Assembly (NCBI RefSeq): GCF_049478495.1
Contig: NZ_CP168083.1
Location: forward strand, 124,001 to 188,000
Direction: 5' to 3'
Length of the DNA stretch: 64,000 nucleotides
Source of the DNA: P36-A1 sp049478495
Lineage (GTDB): Bacteria; Bacillota_I; Bacilli_A; JAJDGJ01
Made by a program: the position numbers and the translations under genes. Under the pieces are notes generated by a model that saw only the letters and a program-made list of their open reading frames with translations, searched no databases and had not been told where the DNA came from. This document shows, in pieces, positions 9,572-17,574 of the stretch. Each line of letters opens with the position of its first letter. Positions within the stretch are counted from its first letter, which is position 1.

Positions 9572-9576
9572 ATAAT

Positions 9577-9624
9577 AAAAAGCTGTATTTATTGATTGTA
9601 AATCAATATTCTACAGCTTTTTTA
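9577..9624 (+). terminator. Intrinsic terminator
   Basis: An AAAAGCTGTA/TACAGCTTTT stem, extended inside by ATTGATT/AATCAAT, and followed by T residues. Confidence 0.85.
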
Positions 9625-9912
9625 TGTAATAGTAAAACCACAGATTTGCATATAGCACTCAATTCTTTTACTAAGAGTTTAATCTACAAAAGATAAAATT
9701 AATTTAATTATTTAAATAAAAATAGTAATAAAGAATGCAATGAATGAAAGCTAGTTATCGATATACTGTTACTTGCTAAATATAAAATAAATATTAAAAT
9801 AATATTTAATATTTATTGATAATATGGACAAGGTATTAAAAAAATCATAATAATTAAAGAGTTATATATTATATTTATTTAAATATATACTAGCATAAAA
9901 AGTTTGCTTATA
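9625..9912. other. Intergenic stretch with nothing recognised
   Basis: AT-rich spacer between the PNPOx-like gene and the secreted protein gene. I found no ORF with a ribosome binding site, no RNA motif and no repeat here. Confidence 0.5.
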
Positions 9913-9927
9913 GTATAATTATTATAA
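9913..9927 (+). promoter_or_regulatory. PerR-like box over the promoter of the secreted protein gene
   Basis: GTATAATTATTATAA matches the PerR consensus TTATAATNATTATAA at 14 of 15 positions, and also contains TATAAT-type -10 sequences about 30 nt before the ATG. The DNA is AT-rich, so chance similarity cannot be excluded. Confidence 0.4.
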
Positions 9928-9949
9928 TATATAGCAAGGAGAAATTAAT

Positions 9950-10579
9950 ATGTGGTCAAAAAGAAAAAAAAGAATATTTCTTGTGATAGTTTTATTACTT
10001 GTAGCAATTGCAAAAGTAAGTGATAATATAAATAGCTATGATAATACAACTTACATTGAAAACATTTATAGTGAAGAAGTTAATAATTTTTCTAATGGTT
10101 TGTTAGATGATCAAATATTAATGCATTATCGAACTAAGAATATTAATAGTGAATACAAAATAGAAATTACACAGTATAATCATTCAAAAATCATGAAGAA
10201 GTATGTCCTTGTTAATTATGATGAAACAAATAAGCAGGATGGCCAAATATTAATATCAATCCGACAATTAAAAAAAGATCATAAATATTATGATAAAGTT
10301 ACATATCGTTTTATCCCTAATGATAAATATATTAATGATGATAATACTAAACCAAAATCATTACTTATTGAAAAAAAATACAATATTTATGATTCTAAAT
10401 ATCATGTACAAAACTATACTAGTTCTAAGCCAAAGGATAACAGTATAATTAAACTTAAAAAAGGTAATAATATCATTGATTATTCTACAGTTGATATTAA
10501 TAATAAAGAAAATATCTTAAAAGCAAATAAGTACATTTATGGAGAAGAAACATTTGCTTTAGAATTAAATTTAAAGTAG
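9950..10579 (+). CDS. Secreted or membrane-anchored protein of unknown function
   Basis: A 209-residue protein. The N-terminus has a KRKKR basic patch and then a single hydrophobic helix (about residues 10-22). It may act as a signal anchor or uncleaved signal peptide. The remainder is hydrophilic, rich in Lys, Asn, Tyr and Ile, and predicted extracellular. No lipobox, sorting signal or catalytic motif is visible. The ribosome binding site is AAGGAG. It forms a single-gene unit with a PerR-like promoter and a terminator. I do not recognise a family. Confidence 0.75.
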   Translation: MWSKRKKRIFLVIVLLLVAIAKVSDNINSYDNTTYIENIYSEEVNNFSNGLLDDQILMHYRTKNINSEYKIEITQYNHSKIMKKYVLVNYDETNKQDGQILISIRQLKKDHKYYDKVTYRFIPNDKYINDDNTKPKSLLIEKKYNIYDSKYHVQNYTSSKPKDNSIIKLKKGNNIIDYSTVDINNKENILKANKYIYGEETFALELNLK

Positions 10580-10611
10580 TATTCTTATTAATATAAGATA
10601 CTACTTTTTAT
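10573..10611 (+). terminator. Intrinsic terminator
   Basis: AAGTAGTATTCTTA pairs with TAAGATACTACTT around a short loop, followed by T residues; it overlaps the stop codon of the upstream gene. Confidence 0.8.
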
Positions 10612-10791
10612 AATAATGTATTAATATAGATATATATTATATAATTATAGTGAAATAAATAAAATTTGCTTTTACTCTTAACAATACATGAGAAATGTAA
10701 AGAAAAATTTAATTTATCAATAATGAAACTTATACTGTTAAAAAAATTATATAATGTATAATTATCGTATAAACACATAGGAGGTTTTATA

Positions 10792-11559
10792 ATGACTATT
10801 GATTTTGATTGGAATACCTTAATTATTGTACTACCATTTATTTTTGCAGGAGGTTTTGTCGATTCAATTGCAGGTGGTGGTGGTGTATTATCCTGGATAG
10901 GTTTTTTAATAGCAGGAGTTCCAATGCACATATCTTATAGCACTAACAAAATACAAGCACTAGCAGGAACTTCAGTATCCTCTTACAATTATATTAAAGC
11001 GGGTCACTTTAATAAATGGTTTTTACCATTTGCAATAGTTGGAGCAATATTAGGATCATCAATTGGATCATATGTAGTAACAACTTTAGATGATGCGACA
11101 CTAAAGATGATAATTACAGTTGTACTACCATTTATAGCACTAATGATGGCCTTTAGCCGTAAATCAGAAAAAGCTAAAAATAGAAAACTAAGCAAAGGAC
11201 AAATATTTATTACATCAGGAATACTAGGTCTTGCAATAGGATTGTATGATGGTTTTATTGGACCAGGAGCAGGTACTTTCTTAATTGTTGGATTTTCAAT
11301 GTTAGGACTTAGCTTATTAGAAGCAGGTGGAAATGCTAAAATAATTAACCTAATAACAAGTCTAAGTGCATCAATAATATTTATCACAGGGGGCTTTTTA
11401 GATCTAGGGTTAGTTATACCATGTATAATAGTTAATATTGTAGCTAATCACTTAGGATCAAAATTAGCAATTAGTGGAGGAGAGAAGATAATTAGACCAG
11501 TAATGCTATCAGTAATGGTTATGTTAGTTCTTAAACTAGCATCAGATGTCTTATTGTAA
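10792..11559 (+). CDS. TSUP (TauE/SafE, DUF81) family anion transporter
   Basis: A 255-residue polytopic protein of normal length for the TSUP family, with about seven to eight membrane helices. The first repeat carries the family signature GGFVDSIAGGGG and S-T-N-K. The second carries GLYDGFIGPGAGTF and GGNAKIINL, the matching half of the internal duplication. Members export or import sulfite, sulfoacetate, taurine-derived anions and similar compounds; the substrate cannot be read here. A full AGGAGG site precedes the ATG. It is monocistronic. Confidence 0.9.
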   Translation: MTIDFDWNTLIIVLPFIFAGGFVDSIAGGGGVLSWIGFLIAGVPMHISYSTNKIQALAGTSVSSYNYIKAGHFNKWFLPFAIVGAILGSSIGSYVVTTLDDATLKMIITVVLPFIALMMAFSRKSEKAKNRKLSKGQIFITSGILGLAIGLYDGFIGPGAGTFLIVGFSMLGLSLLEAGGNAKIINLITSLSASIIFITGGFLDLGLVIPCIIVNIVANHLGSKLAISGGEKIIRPVMLSVMVMLVLKLASDVLL

Positions 11560-11562
11560 TAT

Positions 11563-11609
11563 TAAAATCATACTAACTACATTGACTGTAATGGTATGAT
11601 TTTTTTATT
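11563..11609 (+). terminator. Intrinsic terminator
   Basis: AAAATCATAC...GTATGATTTT stem with an inner TACA/TGTA helix and a seven-T tail. Confidence 0.85.
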
Positions 11610-11791
11610 TCTTAGATAAAAATTACAATAGTCAACTATTATAAAATTAAAAAAATATTAAAAATGCAAGTCATATATATAATTTATATTTAGAGATACT
11701 ACATTTATACATTTATTAGCATATTAGTAAATAAATAATTTTAAAAGGTTTATAATTACATTAGAAATGAATCAAGAAAGGAATGAGAACA

Positions 11792-12157
11792 ATGAAATTT
11801 TTATGGACAACAGTTTATGTAAAGGATATGGGAAAATCACTTTACTTTTACACTGACCTACTAGGACTTGAAATCAGTCATCGCTTGAGTATGCCAGATA
11901 TGGATATAATATTTTTAGGTAAACAACAAGAAACACTTCTAGAATTAATAGAAGATAAAGCACTACTAGATGTAAATAATAGGGGTACATTCTCAGTAGG
12001 CTTTAAAAGTAATGATGCACCGGCTTTAATAGATAAATTAAGACTAGCTGGAGTAAGAATTATAGGTGGACCAATTAAACCAAATGAAATTACAAAATTT
12101 TGGTTTGTTGAAGATCCAGATGGTTTAAAAGTACAAATAGTAGAACAAGAGGATTAA
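11792..12157 (+). CDS. VOC superfamily (glyoxalase I-like) protein
   Basis: A protein of about 121 residues with the vicinal oxygen chelate fold: two beta-alpha-beta-beta-beta modules. The start MKFLWTTVYVKDMGKSLYFYTDLLG and the end FVEDPDGLKVQIVE are typical of lactoylglutathione lyase-like proteins. The closing Glu of VQIVE fits a metal ligand. An upstream ATG at 11783 touches the AGAAAGGA ribosome binding site, so the ATG at 11792, 9 nt away, is the better start. It lies 18 nt before the PLP-enzyme paralogue and is probably in one operon with it. True substrate unknown. Confidence 0.85.
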   Translation: MKFLWTTVYVKDMGKSLYFYTDLLGLEISHRLSMPDMDIIFLGKQQETLLELIEDKALLDVNNRGTFSVGFKSNDAPALIDKLRLAGVRIIGGPIKPNEITKFWFVEDPDGLKVQIVEQED

Positions 12158-12175
12158 TTAGAAAGAGGGGGTAAT

Positions 12176-13297
12176 ATGAACTATAGTAAAGAAACACTCT
12201 TAATACATCCAGATCTATATGCAGGAAATGTTTGTGATTTAACAAATGATAAACTAGGTTGTATAGTCTCTAAGTTAGAAAAAGGTAAGGCAGGAGTATC
12301 ACTAAACTCATTTCAAGGAGCTATAATTACCTGCATGTTATCATTAGTTAAAACTAAAGATCATATACTAGCAAGTAATGGACTACCTTCAAATGTCTTT
12401 GCAATACTTGAAAATGTCTTTCACAGTTTAGGAATAGAAACAACAGTGTTTGATAGTGAAGCAAGTCAAGAAGGTATTAAATCACAAATTAAAGAAAACA
12501 CAAAATTAATATTGATTCCATCAATTAATCTTCCAAGTATGGAAGTGAGTGATATGAACATGTTTTCTGATATTTGTAAAGAAGCTTCAATACCATTAAT
12601 AATTGATAATACTTTAGCATCTCCTTATATCATAAAACCTATAGAACACGGTGCTAATATTGTAATTCAAAATACAAACCCATATATTGCTGCAAATAAA
12701 GAATTATCAGCGGGAATAATAGTGGATGCTTGTAATTTCGATTGGGCAGCAACTAATAAATTTGAAACTATTACACACACAGATCCTAATATAGATGAAA
12801 TAAACTTTTATGAAGTTTATAAAGAAAAAGCCTTTATTGCTAAAGCAATATTTTTAGCAAATAAAAGACTTGGTTATAATTTAAGAGATGAAGTAAAAAA
12901 CAAAATATTATTAAGAATAGAAACTTTAGAAATCAGAATGAAAAAAATATGTTCATCATCATTAGAGCTAGCAACCTATTTAAGTTTTCATCCAAAAGTA
13001 GATAAAGTATGTTATCCACTTTTACCAAATCAAAAACACAATGCTAGAAATCTTAAATATTTAAACAATGGTGGAGCTGGGTATATAACATTACTGTTAA
13101 AAGGAAAAGAATCTAACCATCAACAACTAATAGATTCATTAGACTTTATAAAAGTTTCAACAACTACAGGTAACTTGGAAACAGTTATACCACCAGTAAA
13201 CAAAGGCCAAAGAATGATCCCAATTTCATTAGGCTTAGAAAACATTCAAGATATAAAAAATGTCTTTGAACTAGCTTTAGATAAAATAACTGAATAA
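12176..13297 (+). CDS. Degenerate MetY-type PLP enzyme paralogue lacking the PLP lysine
   Basis: A 373-residue protein clearly homologous to Cys/Met metabolism PLP enzymes, and closest by eye to MetY at 15517-16800. Shared stretches are DHILAS, LGIETT, IDNTxASP, EHGANIV and AGIxVDxxNFDW. The Schiff-base lysine of SATKYLGGHG is replaced by proline (NTNPYIAANK, Pro169). The C-terminal substrate-binding Arg of LIRLSVGIE is also proline (MIPISLGLE). The N-terminal YSR phosphate-binding motif is missing, and SSGQSA has become NSFQGA. The reading frame is intact over full length with a good AGAGGGGG site, so this looks like a maintained pseudoenzyme rather than a decaying gene. It could regulate or oligomerise with MetY; that is inference. 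Confidence 0.85.
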   Translation: MNYSKETLLIHPDLYAGNVCDLTNDKLGCIVSKLEKGKAGVSLNSFQGAIITCMLSLVKTKDHILASNGLPSNVFAILENVFHSLGIETTVFDSEASQEGIKSQIKENTKLILIPSINLPSMEVSDMNMFSDICKEASIPLIIDNTLASPYIIKPIEHGANIVIQNTNPYIAANKELSAGIIVDACNFDWAATNKFETITHTDPNIDEINFYEVYKEKAFIAKAIFLANKRLGYNLRDEVKNKILLRIETLEIRMKKICSSSLELATYLSFHPKVDKVCYPLLPNQKHNARNLKYLNNGGAGYITLLLKGKESNHQQLIDSLDFIKVSTTTGNLETVIPPVNKGQRMIPISLGLENIQDIKNVFELALDKITE

Positions 13298-13304
13298 AAT
13301 ATTT

Positions 13305-13328
13305 AAACACCAGAAATGGTGTTTTTTT
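13305..13328 (+). terminator. Intrinsic terminator
   Basis: AACACC-N6-GGTGTT stem followed by seven T. Confidence 0.85.
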
Positions 13329-13338
13329 CTACCTAATA

Positions 13339-13395
13339 TAACTTAGTAGTTGACATGCCATCTAATAAGTTATACAATGTAGTGGTACTAAGTTA
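13339..13395 (+). promoter_or_regulatory. PadR promoter flanked by a perfect 10-bp inverted repeat
   Basis: The -35 TTGACA (13350-13355) and -10 TACAAT (13373-13378) are 17 bp apart. TAACTTAGTA at 13339-13348 and its exact reverse complement TACTAAGTTA at 13386-13395 bracket them, and a partial half-site (TAAGTTA, 13366-13372) overlaps the spacer. This fits an autorepressor operator. Confidence 0.75.
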
Positions 13396-13413
13396 AACAA
13401 GGTAGGTGGAATA

Positions 13414-13737
13414 ATGGAAAAGATAACAGAAATGCTTAAAGGTATTTTAGAAGGATTAGTATTAGAAATAATAAGTCAAGAAGAAACCTATGGGTATGAA
13501 ATAACAAAAAAATTAAATAATTATGGCTTTAATGATATTGTTGAAGGAACAGTCTATACCGTTTTATTACGATTAGAAAAAAACCAACTAGTTAATATAG
13601 AAAAAAAACAATCAGATAAAGGACCAAGTAGAAAATTTTACACACTAAACAAAAGTGGCTATCAAGAGTTAGAATTATTTTGGCAAAAGTGGAATTTTAT
13701 AACAGAAAAAATTAATATAATCAAAAATGAGGTGTAG
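13414..13737 (+). CDS. PadR family transcriptional repressor
   Basis: A 107-residue winged-helix protein of the PadR/LmrR class: EILSQEETYGYEI-type helix, then EGTVYTVLLRLEK recognition helix and a KFYTLNKSGYQEL wing and dimer helix. PadR proteins usually repress a neighbouring transporter or stress gene and often themselves. Here the partner gene is DUF1048, 2 nt downstream, the usual arrangement for this PadR group. The promoter carries a symmetrical operator candidate. Inducer unknown. Confidence 0.93.
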   Translation: MEKITEMLKGILEGLVLEIISQEETYGYEITKKLNNYGFNDIVEGTVYTVLLRLEKNQLVNIEKKQSDKGPSRKFYTLNKSGYQELELFWQKWNFITEKINIIKNEV

Positions 13738-13739
13738 TT

Positions 13740-14096
13740 ATGAAAAAGATAAAAGAATTAATCGAAGCAACTAAGAGAATGAAACACGACAAAAAAGAAT
13801 ATAAGAAATATGTAGCTAGAGTGGAAAAATTGCCTAAAGACTATCATTTTGTTTATAAGCAAATTGAAAAGTATTTATGGGAATTTAGTGATTTTACGGG
13901 AGAAAATACCCTAAACTCACTTAATGATCTTTTAAATATGTTTGAAGAAGGTGTTTTAGATAATAGAGATGTATATGATATTACTGGAGAAGATGTTGCT
14001 GAATTTGCAGAAAATATAGTAAAAGCAACTTCAAATTCTTGGATTGAAAAAAGAAAAGAAAAACTAAATAAAAATATTCAAAAACATCGTAAATAG
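13740..14096 (+). CDS. DUF1048 family protein, PadR partner
   Basis: A 118-residue soluble helical protein. The family pattern is seen: a charged N-terminal helix (KKEYKKYVARVEKLP), YHFVYKQIEKYLWEF, then DLLNMFEEGVLDNRDVYDITGEDVAEFAEN. DUF1048 genes commonly sit directly downstream of PadR genes. It follows PadR by 2 nt and is surely co-transcribed. The molecular role is unknown; it may modulate the repressor. Confidence 0.88.
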   Translation: MKKIKELIEATKRMKHDKKEYKKYVARVEKLPKDYHFVYKQIEKYLWEFSDFTGENTLNSLNDLLNMFEEGVLDNRDVYDITGEDVAEFAENIVKATSNSWIEKRKEKLNKNIQKHRK

Positions 14097-14114
14097 TAAA
14101 TGAAAATTTATACT

Positions 14115-14149
14115 AAAAAAGCTATAAAATTAATTTTTATAGCTTTTTG
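14115..14149 (+). terminator. Intrinsic terminator after DUF1048
   Basis: AAAAAGCTATAAAA pairs with TTTTTATAGCTTTTT around a TTAA loop. The symmetry would also stop the convergent zinc-ribbon transcript. Confidence 0.85.
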
Positions 14150-14167
14150 TATATAATAATATTTAGT

Positions 14168-14437
14168 TTAAGCCCAACGAGTTAATTCGGGCAACATAAC
14201 TTTCAAAGCATTAATTGCATCCTGAATTGGTATGTGCGTATATTTAGATACTTTTGGTGCAGCCATTGTAATCATTTCATCTAAAGTTATATCTTGATGA
14301 ATGAAATATCCCTCGTGATAACAATCGCAACAATAATCCTCATTAATACTACCATCAATCTCTGTAGCATTTTTAGTATTGTCAAAATATAATGGCAAGC
14401 CACAAGATTGACAGTATCTAACATTTCTTATTCCCAT
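14168..14437 (-). CDS. Putative zinc-ribbon protein (PF12674 type)
   Basis: About 89 residues. The N-terminal zinc ribbon is CxxCGLPL...CCDCY, with TEIDGSINEDYC and GYFIHQD between and after the ligands. This arrangement is typical of the putative zinc-ribbon family with an N-terminal CQSCG. The C-terminal half is helical. An upstream ATG at 14455 has no ribosome binding site. The ATG at 14437 follows a GGAG motif, although the spacing is somewhat long, so the start is uncertain. Function unknown; sometimes annotated as a transcriptional regulator without proof. Confidence 0.8.
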   Translation of the reverse strand: MGIRNVRYCQSCGLPLYFDNTKNATEIDGSINEDYCCDCYHEGYFIHQDITLDEMITMAAPKVSKYTHIPIQDAINALKVMLPELTRWA

Positions 14438-14592
14438 ATTAATAAACATCTCCATAATAAATTTCTGTTAAATATAAGTTAATATATTAACAATCCTTTA
14501 ATATAATAACTCATTTCAAAGTTTAATTCAAATTAAATACTTCACATATACAAGAATATTGACATAAATAAAACAAAGAAAAAAAGGCATTA

Positions 14593-14622
14593 AAAAGCAG
14601 TGTTTTCTCAAACACTGCTTTA
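14593..14622 (-). terminator. Intrinsic terminator of the metY-metA operon
   Basis: AAAGCAGTGTTT/AAACACTGCTTT perfect 12-bp stem with a TCTC loop; on the reverse strand it is followed by T residues. Confidence 0.85.
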
Positions 14623-14657
14623 CTATAAAACATTTTACTTTGGAAAGTAGAAGTTAA

Positions 14658-15515
14658 TTATGCTGATAAAGTAATTTTATTATCAGTGACTACATAATAT
14701 TTAAGCCAGTTTTTAAAGAAAACTAAAGCATTATCAGACCAACTATCAATGATATTTCTTGTACTGATTATATTATTTTGATAATAATTACACGGTATAG
14801 CTGGTTTTTCACCACGTGCAATTGCATTATTATATTCTATTTCTAAAGTATTATAATCATATTCCATATGACCACTTACAAACACTTGATTATGTTTCTT
14901 ACTTTCACAAATATGGATATTAGCATCTTTTGAACTAGATAAAATAGTAAGATTTTTATTCTCAATAATTTGCTTTTGATTACTTTGAGAATATCGAGAA
15001 TGTGGAACAAATAGTTCAGTTTTAAGATTAGATAATAAAGGATGATTTATACATTGATGTTTAAAAACGCCATGAAGCTTAGTATCAAAAGTTTCTTTTT
15101 CGATATTATAAAAATGTTTAAGAGCAATTTGACTACCCCAACATATAAACATAGAAGAGGTAACATTTGTTTTAGACCAGTCTAATATTTTTATAAGTTG
15201 ATCATAATATTCAACATCTTCAAATTCAATTTGTTCAACAGGAGCACCAGTAATAATTAAACCATCATACTTATTTTGTTTAATTTTAGAGAAAAAAGTG
15301 TAGTTGTTCTTAATATATTCATTAGAGGTATTTTTAAAAACTTTGTTCTCTATTGCAAGCCATGTAATATCAAGCTTATTCTTTTTAGGTTGAAGAACTT
15401 TAATAAATTGTTTTTCAGTTGTTATTTTATCTGGCATTAAATTAAGAATTAAGATTTTTTTCTTAGTAGTAAACTTAGATTCACAAATTAATGACTTACT
15501 TTCCAAAGTATTCAT
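14658..15515 (-). CDS. metA: Homoserine O-acetyltransferase (MetA family)
   Basis: A 285-residue MetA/HTS-family protein. It has the nucleophile Cys125 in ICWGSQ, the catalytic His and Glu in SGHMEYD, and the conserved FVPHSRYS. The acyl-donor residue after ITGAPV is Glu94. In characterised MetA enzymes Glu at this site marks acetyl-CoA use and Gly marks succinyl-CoA, so O-acetylhomoserine is the expected product. That matches the adjacent O-acetylhomoserine sulfhydrylase. The ATG is 1 nt after the metY stop, giving a two-gene operon under a T-box. No frameshift. Confidence 0.93.
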   Translation of the reverse strand: MNTLESKSLICESKFTTKKKILILNLMPDKITTEKQFIKVLQPKKNKLDITWLAIENKVFKNTSNEYIKNNYTFFSKIKQNKYDGLIITGAPVEQIEFEDVEYYDQLIKILDWSKTNVTSSMFICWGSQIALKHFYNIEKETFDTKLHGVFKHQCINHPLLSNLKTELFVPHSRYSQSNQKQIIENKNLTILSSSKDANIHICESKKHNQVFVSGHMEYDYNTLEIEYNNAIARGEKPAIPCNYYQNNIISTRNIIDSWSDNALVFFKNWLKYYVVTDNKITLSA

Positions 15516-15516
15516 G

Positions 15517-16800
15517 TTAAATCAAATCCAATGCTTGAGCTAAATCTGCAATTAAATCATCAGCATTTTCAATTCCAACAGAAAGTCTAATTAGAGTTTG
15601 AGATATACCAGCTTCTTTTAGTTGTTGATCATCTAATTGTCTATGAGTAGTACTAGCAGGGTGAGTTATGATAGTTCTAACATCTCCAACATTTACAGCG
15701 TGAATTGCAATTTTAGTGTTTTCAATAACTGTTTTTCCATCTTCAACACTACCTTTTACTCCAAATGATAATATTCCACTAGCTTTATCTCCAAAGTATT
15801 TTTTAGCTTTATCATAGTTAACACTACTTTCTAAAAGCGGATAACTTACCCATTCAACTTTAGGATGTGCTTCTAAAAATTTAGCAACCTTTAAAGCATT
15901 TTCACTAGATTTGTTGATTCTTAAAGCAAGTGTTTGAATTCCTTGTAAGATTAAGAAAGAATTAAATGGACTTATTGCAACTCCAATATCTCTTAAACCA
16001 AGAGTTCTAGCACGTGCAATAAATGCAGCATTTTTAAATACATCTGTAAATACTAACCCATGGTATCCTTCATTAGGTTTAGTAAAATCACTGTATTTAT
16101 CTGATTTAGTCCAATCAAAGTTACCACCATCAACTACAATTCCAGCAAGTGCATTACCATGTCCACCTAAATATTTAGTAGCAGAATGAACAACAATATT
16201 TGCTCCATGTTCTAATGGTCTAAACAGAATTGGTGTTGCAAAAGTATTATCTACGATAAAGACAATATCATTATCTTTTGTAAACTTAGCAAATTTATCA
16301 AAGTCTAAAACATCTGCTAAAGGATTACCAATTGTTTCACCAATAAAAATCTTAGTATTAGGTTTTACATAAGAATTTAATTCTTCAATAGGTAAGTCTT
16401 GATCAATGAAAGTTGTTTCAATACCTAAATTTTTAAAAGTATATCCTAGTAATGAAGTTGAACCTCCATATATTTTCTTAGAAGCTAAGATATGATCACC
16501 TGCCTTAGCAATAGTTAACACCGCTAAAGTTAATGCGCTTTGTCCAGAAGAGACAGCTAAACCACCAACTCCACCTTCTAATTCAGCAACTAAATTACCT
16601 AAGGCATCGTTTGTAGGGTTTGTAAGTCTTGAATAAATATTACCTGATGCTTGTAAATCAAATAAATCAGCACCGTGTTGTGCATCATCAAATCTAAATG
16701 CTGTACTTGGGTGAATACCACGAACTATTGAATTTTGATCGTCTCCTTCAAACCCTTGATATACTACTACTGTTTCTAAATTTTGTTTTTTTGTACTCAT
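15517..16800 (-). CDS. metY: O-acetylhomoserine sulfhydrylase (MetY)
   Basis: A 427-residue PLP enzyme that makes homocysteine from O-acetylhomoserine and sulfide. It has the YSR phosphate-binding motif, SSGQSA, DNTFATP, the Schiff-base Lys in SATKYLGGHG, and the substrate Arg in LIRLSVGIE. The length of about 430 and the GGNFDW insert are typical of MetY rather than the shorter MetB/MetC. An in-frame ATG 15 nt further out (16815) overlaps the GGAGG site, so translation should start at 16800, 8 nt after it. It is the first gene of the T-box operon. The gene at 12176 is its degenerate paralogue. Confidence 0.95.
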   Translation of the reverse strand: MSTKKQNLETVVVYQGFEGDDQNSIVRGIHPSTAFRFDDAQHGADLFDLQASGNIYSRLTNPTNDALGNLVAELEGGVGGLAVSSGQSALTLAVLTIAKAGDHILASKKIYGGSTSLLGYTFKNLGIETTFIDQDLPIEELNSYVKPNTKIFIGETIGNPLADVLDFDKFAKFTKDNDIVFIVDNTFATPILFRPLEHGANIVVHSATKYLGGHGNALAGIVVDGGNFDWTKSDKYSDFTKPNEGYHGLVFTDVFKNAAFIARARTLGLRDIGVAISPFNSFLILQGIQTLALRINKSSENALKVAKFLEAHPKVEWVSYPLLESSVNYDKAKKYFGDKASGILSFGVKGSVEDGKTVIENTKIAIHAVNVGDVRTIITHPASTTHRQLDDQQLKEAGISQTLIRLSVGIENADDLIADLAQALDLI

Positions 16801-16864
16801 GATTGAATCCTCCATATAATGTATTTTTTGTAATTATATTGAGCACGCTCTATTTTCAAGTAAT

Positions 16865-17175
16865 AAAAAAGAGACATTACCCTTACAATTAAATAAGGGC
16901 GAATGTCTCGCGTTACCACCTTAGCTTTAAAAACACCTCACGATGTTTTTCTTATCAAGTACTCTGTATGTCTACAGGTAATACTCTAGCACTATAACGG
17001 GTGCTCCCGTGATAGCCTAGTTTACATAACACTTAGTTATCATAACTCGGTATCCAGCTCCAAGGCCATTTTCATTTTAGGTTAATTTAATCACTTTCAG
17101 CATCCATGATCTCTCTGTGTAATTAGACTAAAACTACTTTCCTTTTCATTGCGTTTCAATATGACACTAATTATA
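16865..17175 (-). ncRNA. T-box riboswitch, probably tRNA-Met specific
   Basis: The leader of metY carries the T-box core AAGGTGGTAACGCGA (reverse strand, 16907-16922). It is followed by an intrinsic terminator: GAGACATT/AATGTCTC outer stem with CCCTTA/TAAGGG inside and six T (16865-16909). Stem I features are an AGAGAGA S-turn, a GATGCTGAAAG distal segment and CCTTGGAG. A candidate AUG specifier lies at 17041-17043 after CGAGTT. The bulge reads UGGU, which pairs with an ACCA acceptor end, and tRNA-Met has A73. Uncharged tRNA would favour readthrough into metY-metA. Confidence 0.9.
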
Positions 17176-17198
17176 TGCCTGTGTATGTTAACTGTCAA
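17170..17198 (-). promoter_or_regulatory. Promoter of the T-box metY-metA operon
   Basis: On the reverse strand TTGACA (17193-17198) is 17 bp from TATAAT (17170-17175), both perfect. Confidence 0.9.
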
Positions 17199-17321
17199 TA
17201 CTTTTACAATCAAAAATTAATCATAAAGTAAATTTTAACATTTAATTGCTATGTGTATCGACTTAAAGTAACATGAGAAAAAAATTTTTTAACTTTTTTT
17301 ATATTTATTTAACACACCAAA

Positions 17322-17336
17322 TTATAATAATTATAA
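17322..17336 (+). promoter_or_regulatory. Perfect PerR-type box 1
   Basis: TTATAATAATTATAA is a perfect 7-1-7 palindrome identical to the PerR consensus TTATAATNATTATAA. It lies about 140 bp upstream of the heme operon promoter. Confidence 0.65.
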
Positions 17337-17463
17337 ATACAATTGAGTGTATTTCTTATTTATAATGAATATTAATAAGAAATAATCGTACACAAAAAAC
17401 TTATATGAGTGTTTTGTTTATAAACATTGTTTAAAACTGTTATAAATAAGAAGTGATGCTAAT

Positions 17464-17492
17464 TTGACACTTTATATTCAAAATTATATACT
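17464..17492 (+). promoter_or_regulatory. Promoter of the heme operon
   Basis: TTGACA (17464-17469), 17 bp spacer, TATACT (17487-17492); start expected near 17499. Confidence 0.85.
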
Positions 17493-17508
17493 ACTTTTAG
17501 TTAACTAA

Positions 17509-17523
17509 TTATAATTATTATAA
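17509..17523 (+). promoter_or_regulatory. Perfect PerR-type box 2, just downstream of the start site
   Basis: TTATAATTATTATAA is the second perfect 7-1-7 palindrome. It is centred about 17 nt inside the predicted transcript, a position typical for a repressor. Confidence 0.7.
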
Positions 17524-17574
17524 ATGCAAATAATGTACATTCAAATATAAATATATAAGGTGGAAAAAATAAAA

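Noticed and set aside
17560..17574. GTG at 17560 as start of the heme-binding protein
   Set aside because: It lies within the AAGGTGG ribosome binding site; the ATG at 17575 has correct spacing and a normal signal peptide.
17200..17574. Riboswitch upstream of the heme operon
   Set aside because: Only AT-rich dyads and PerR-type boxes are visible; no terminator or known aptamer core.
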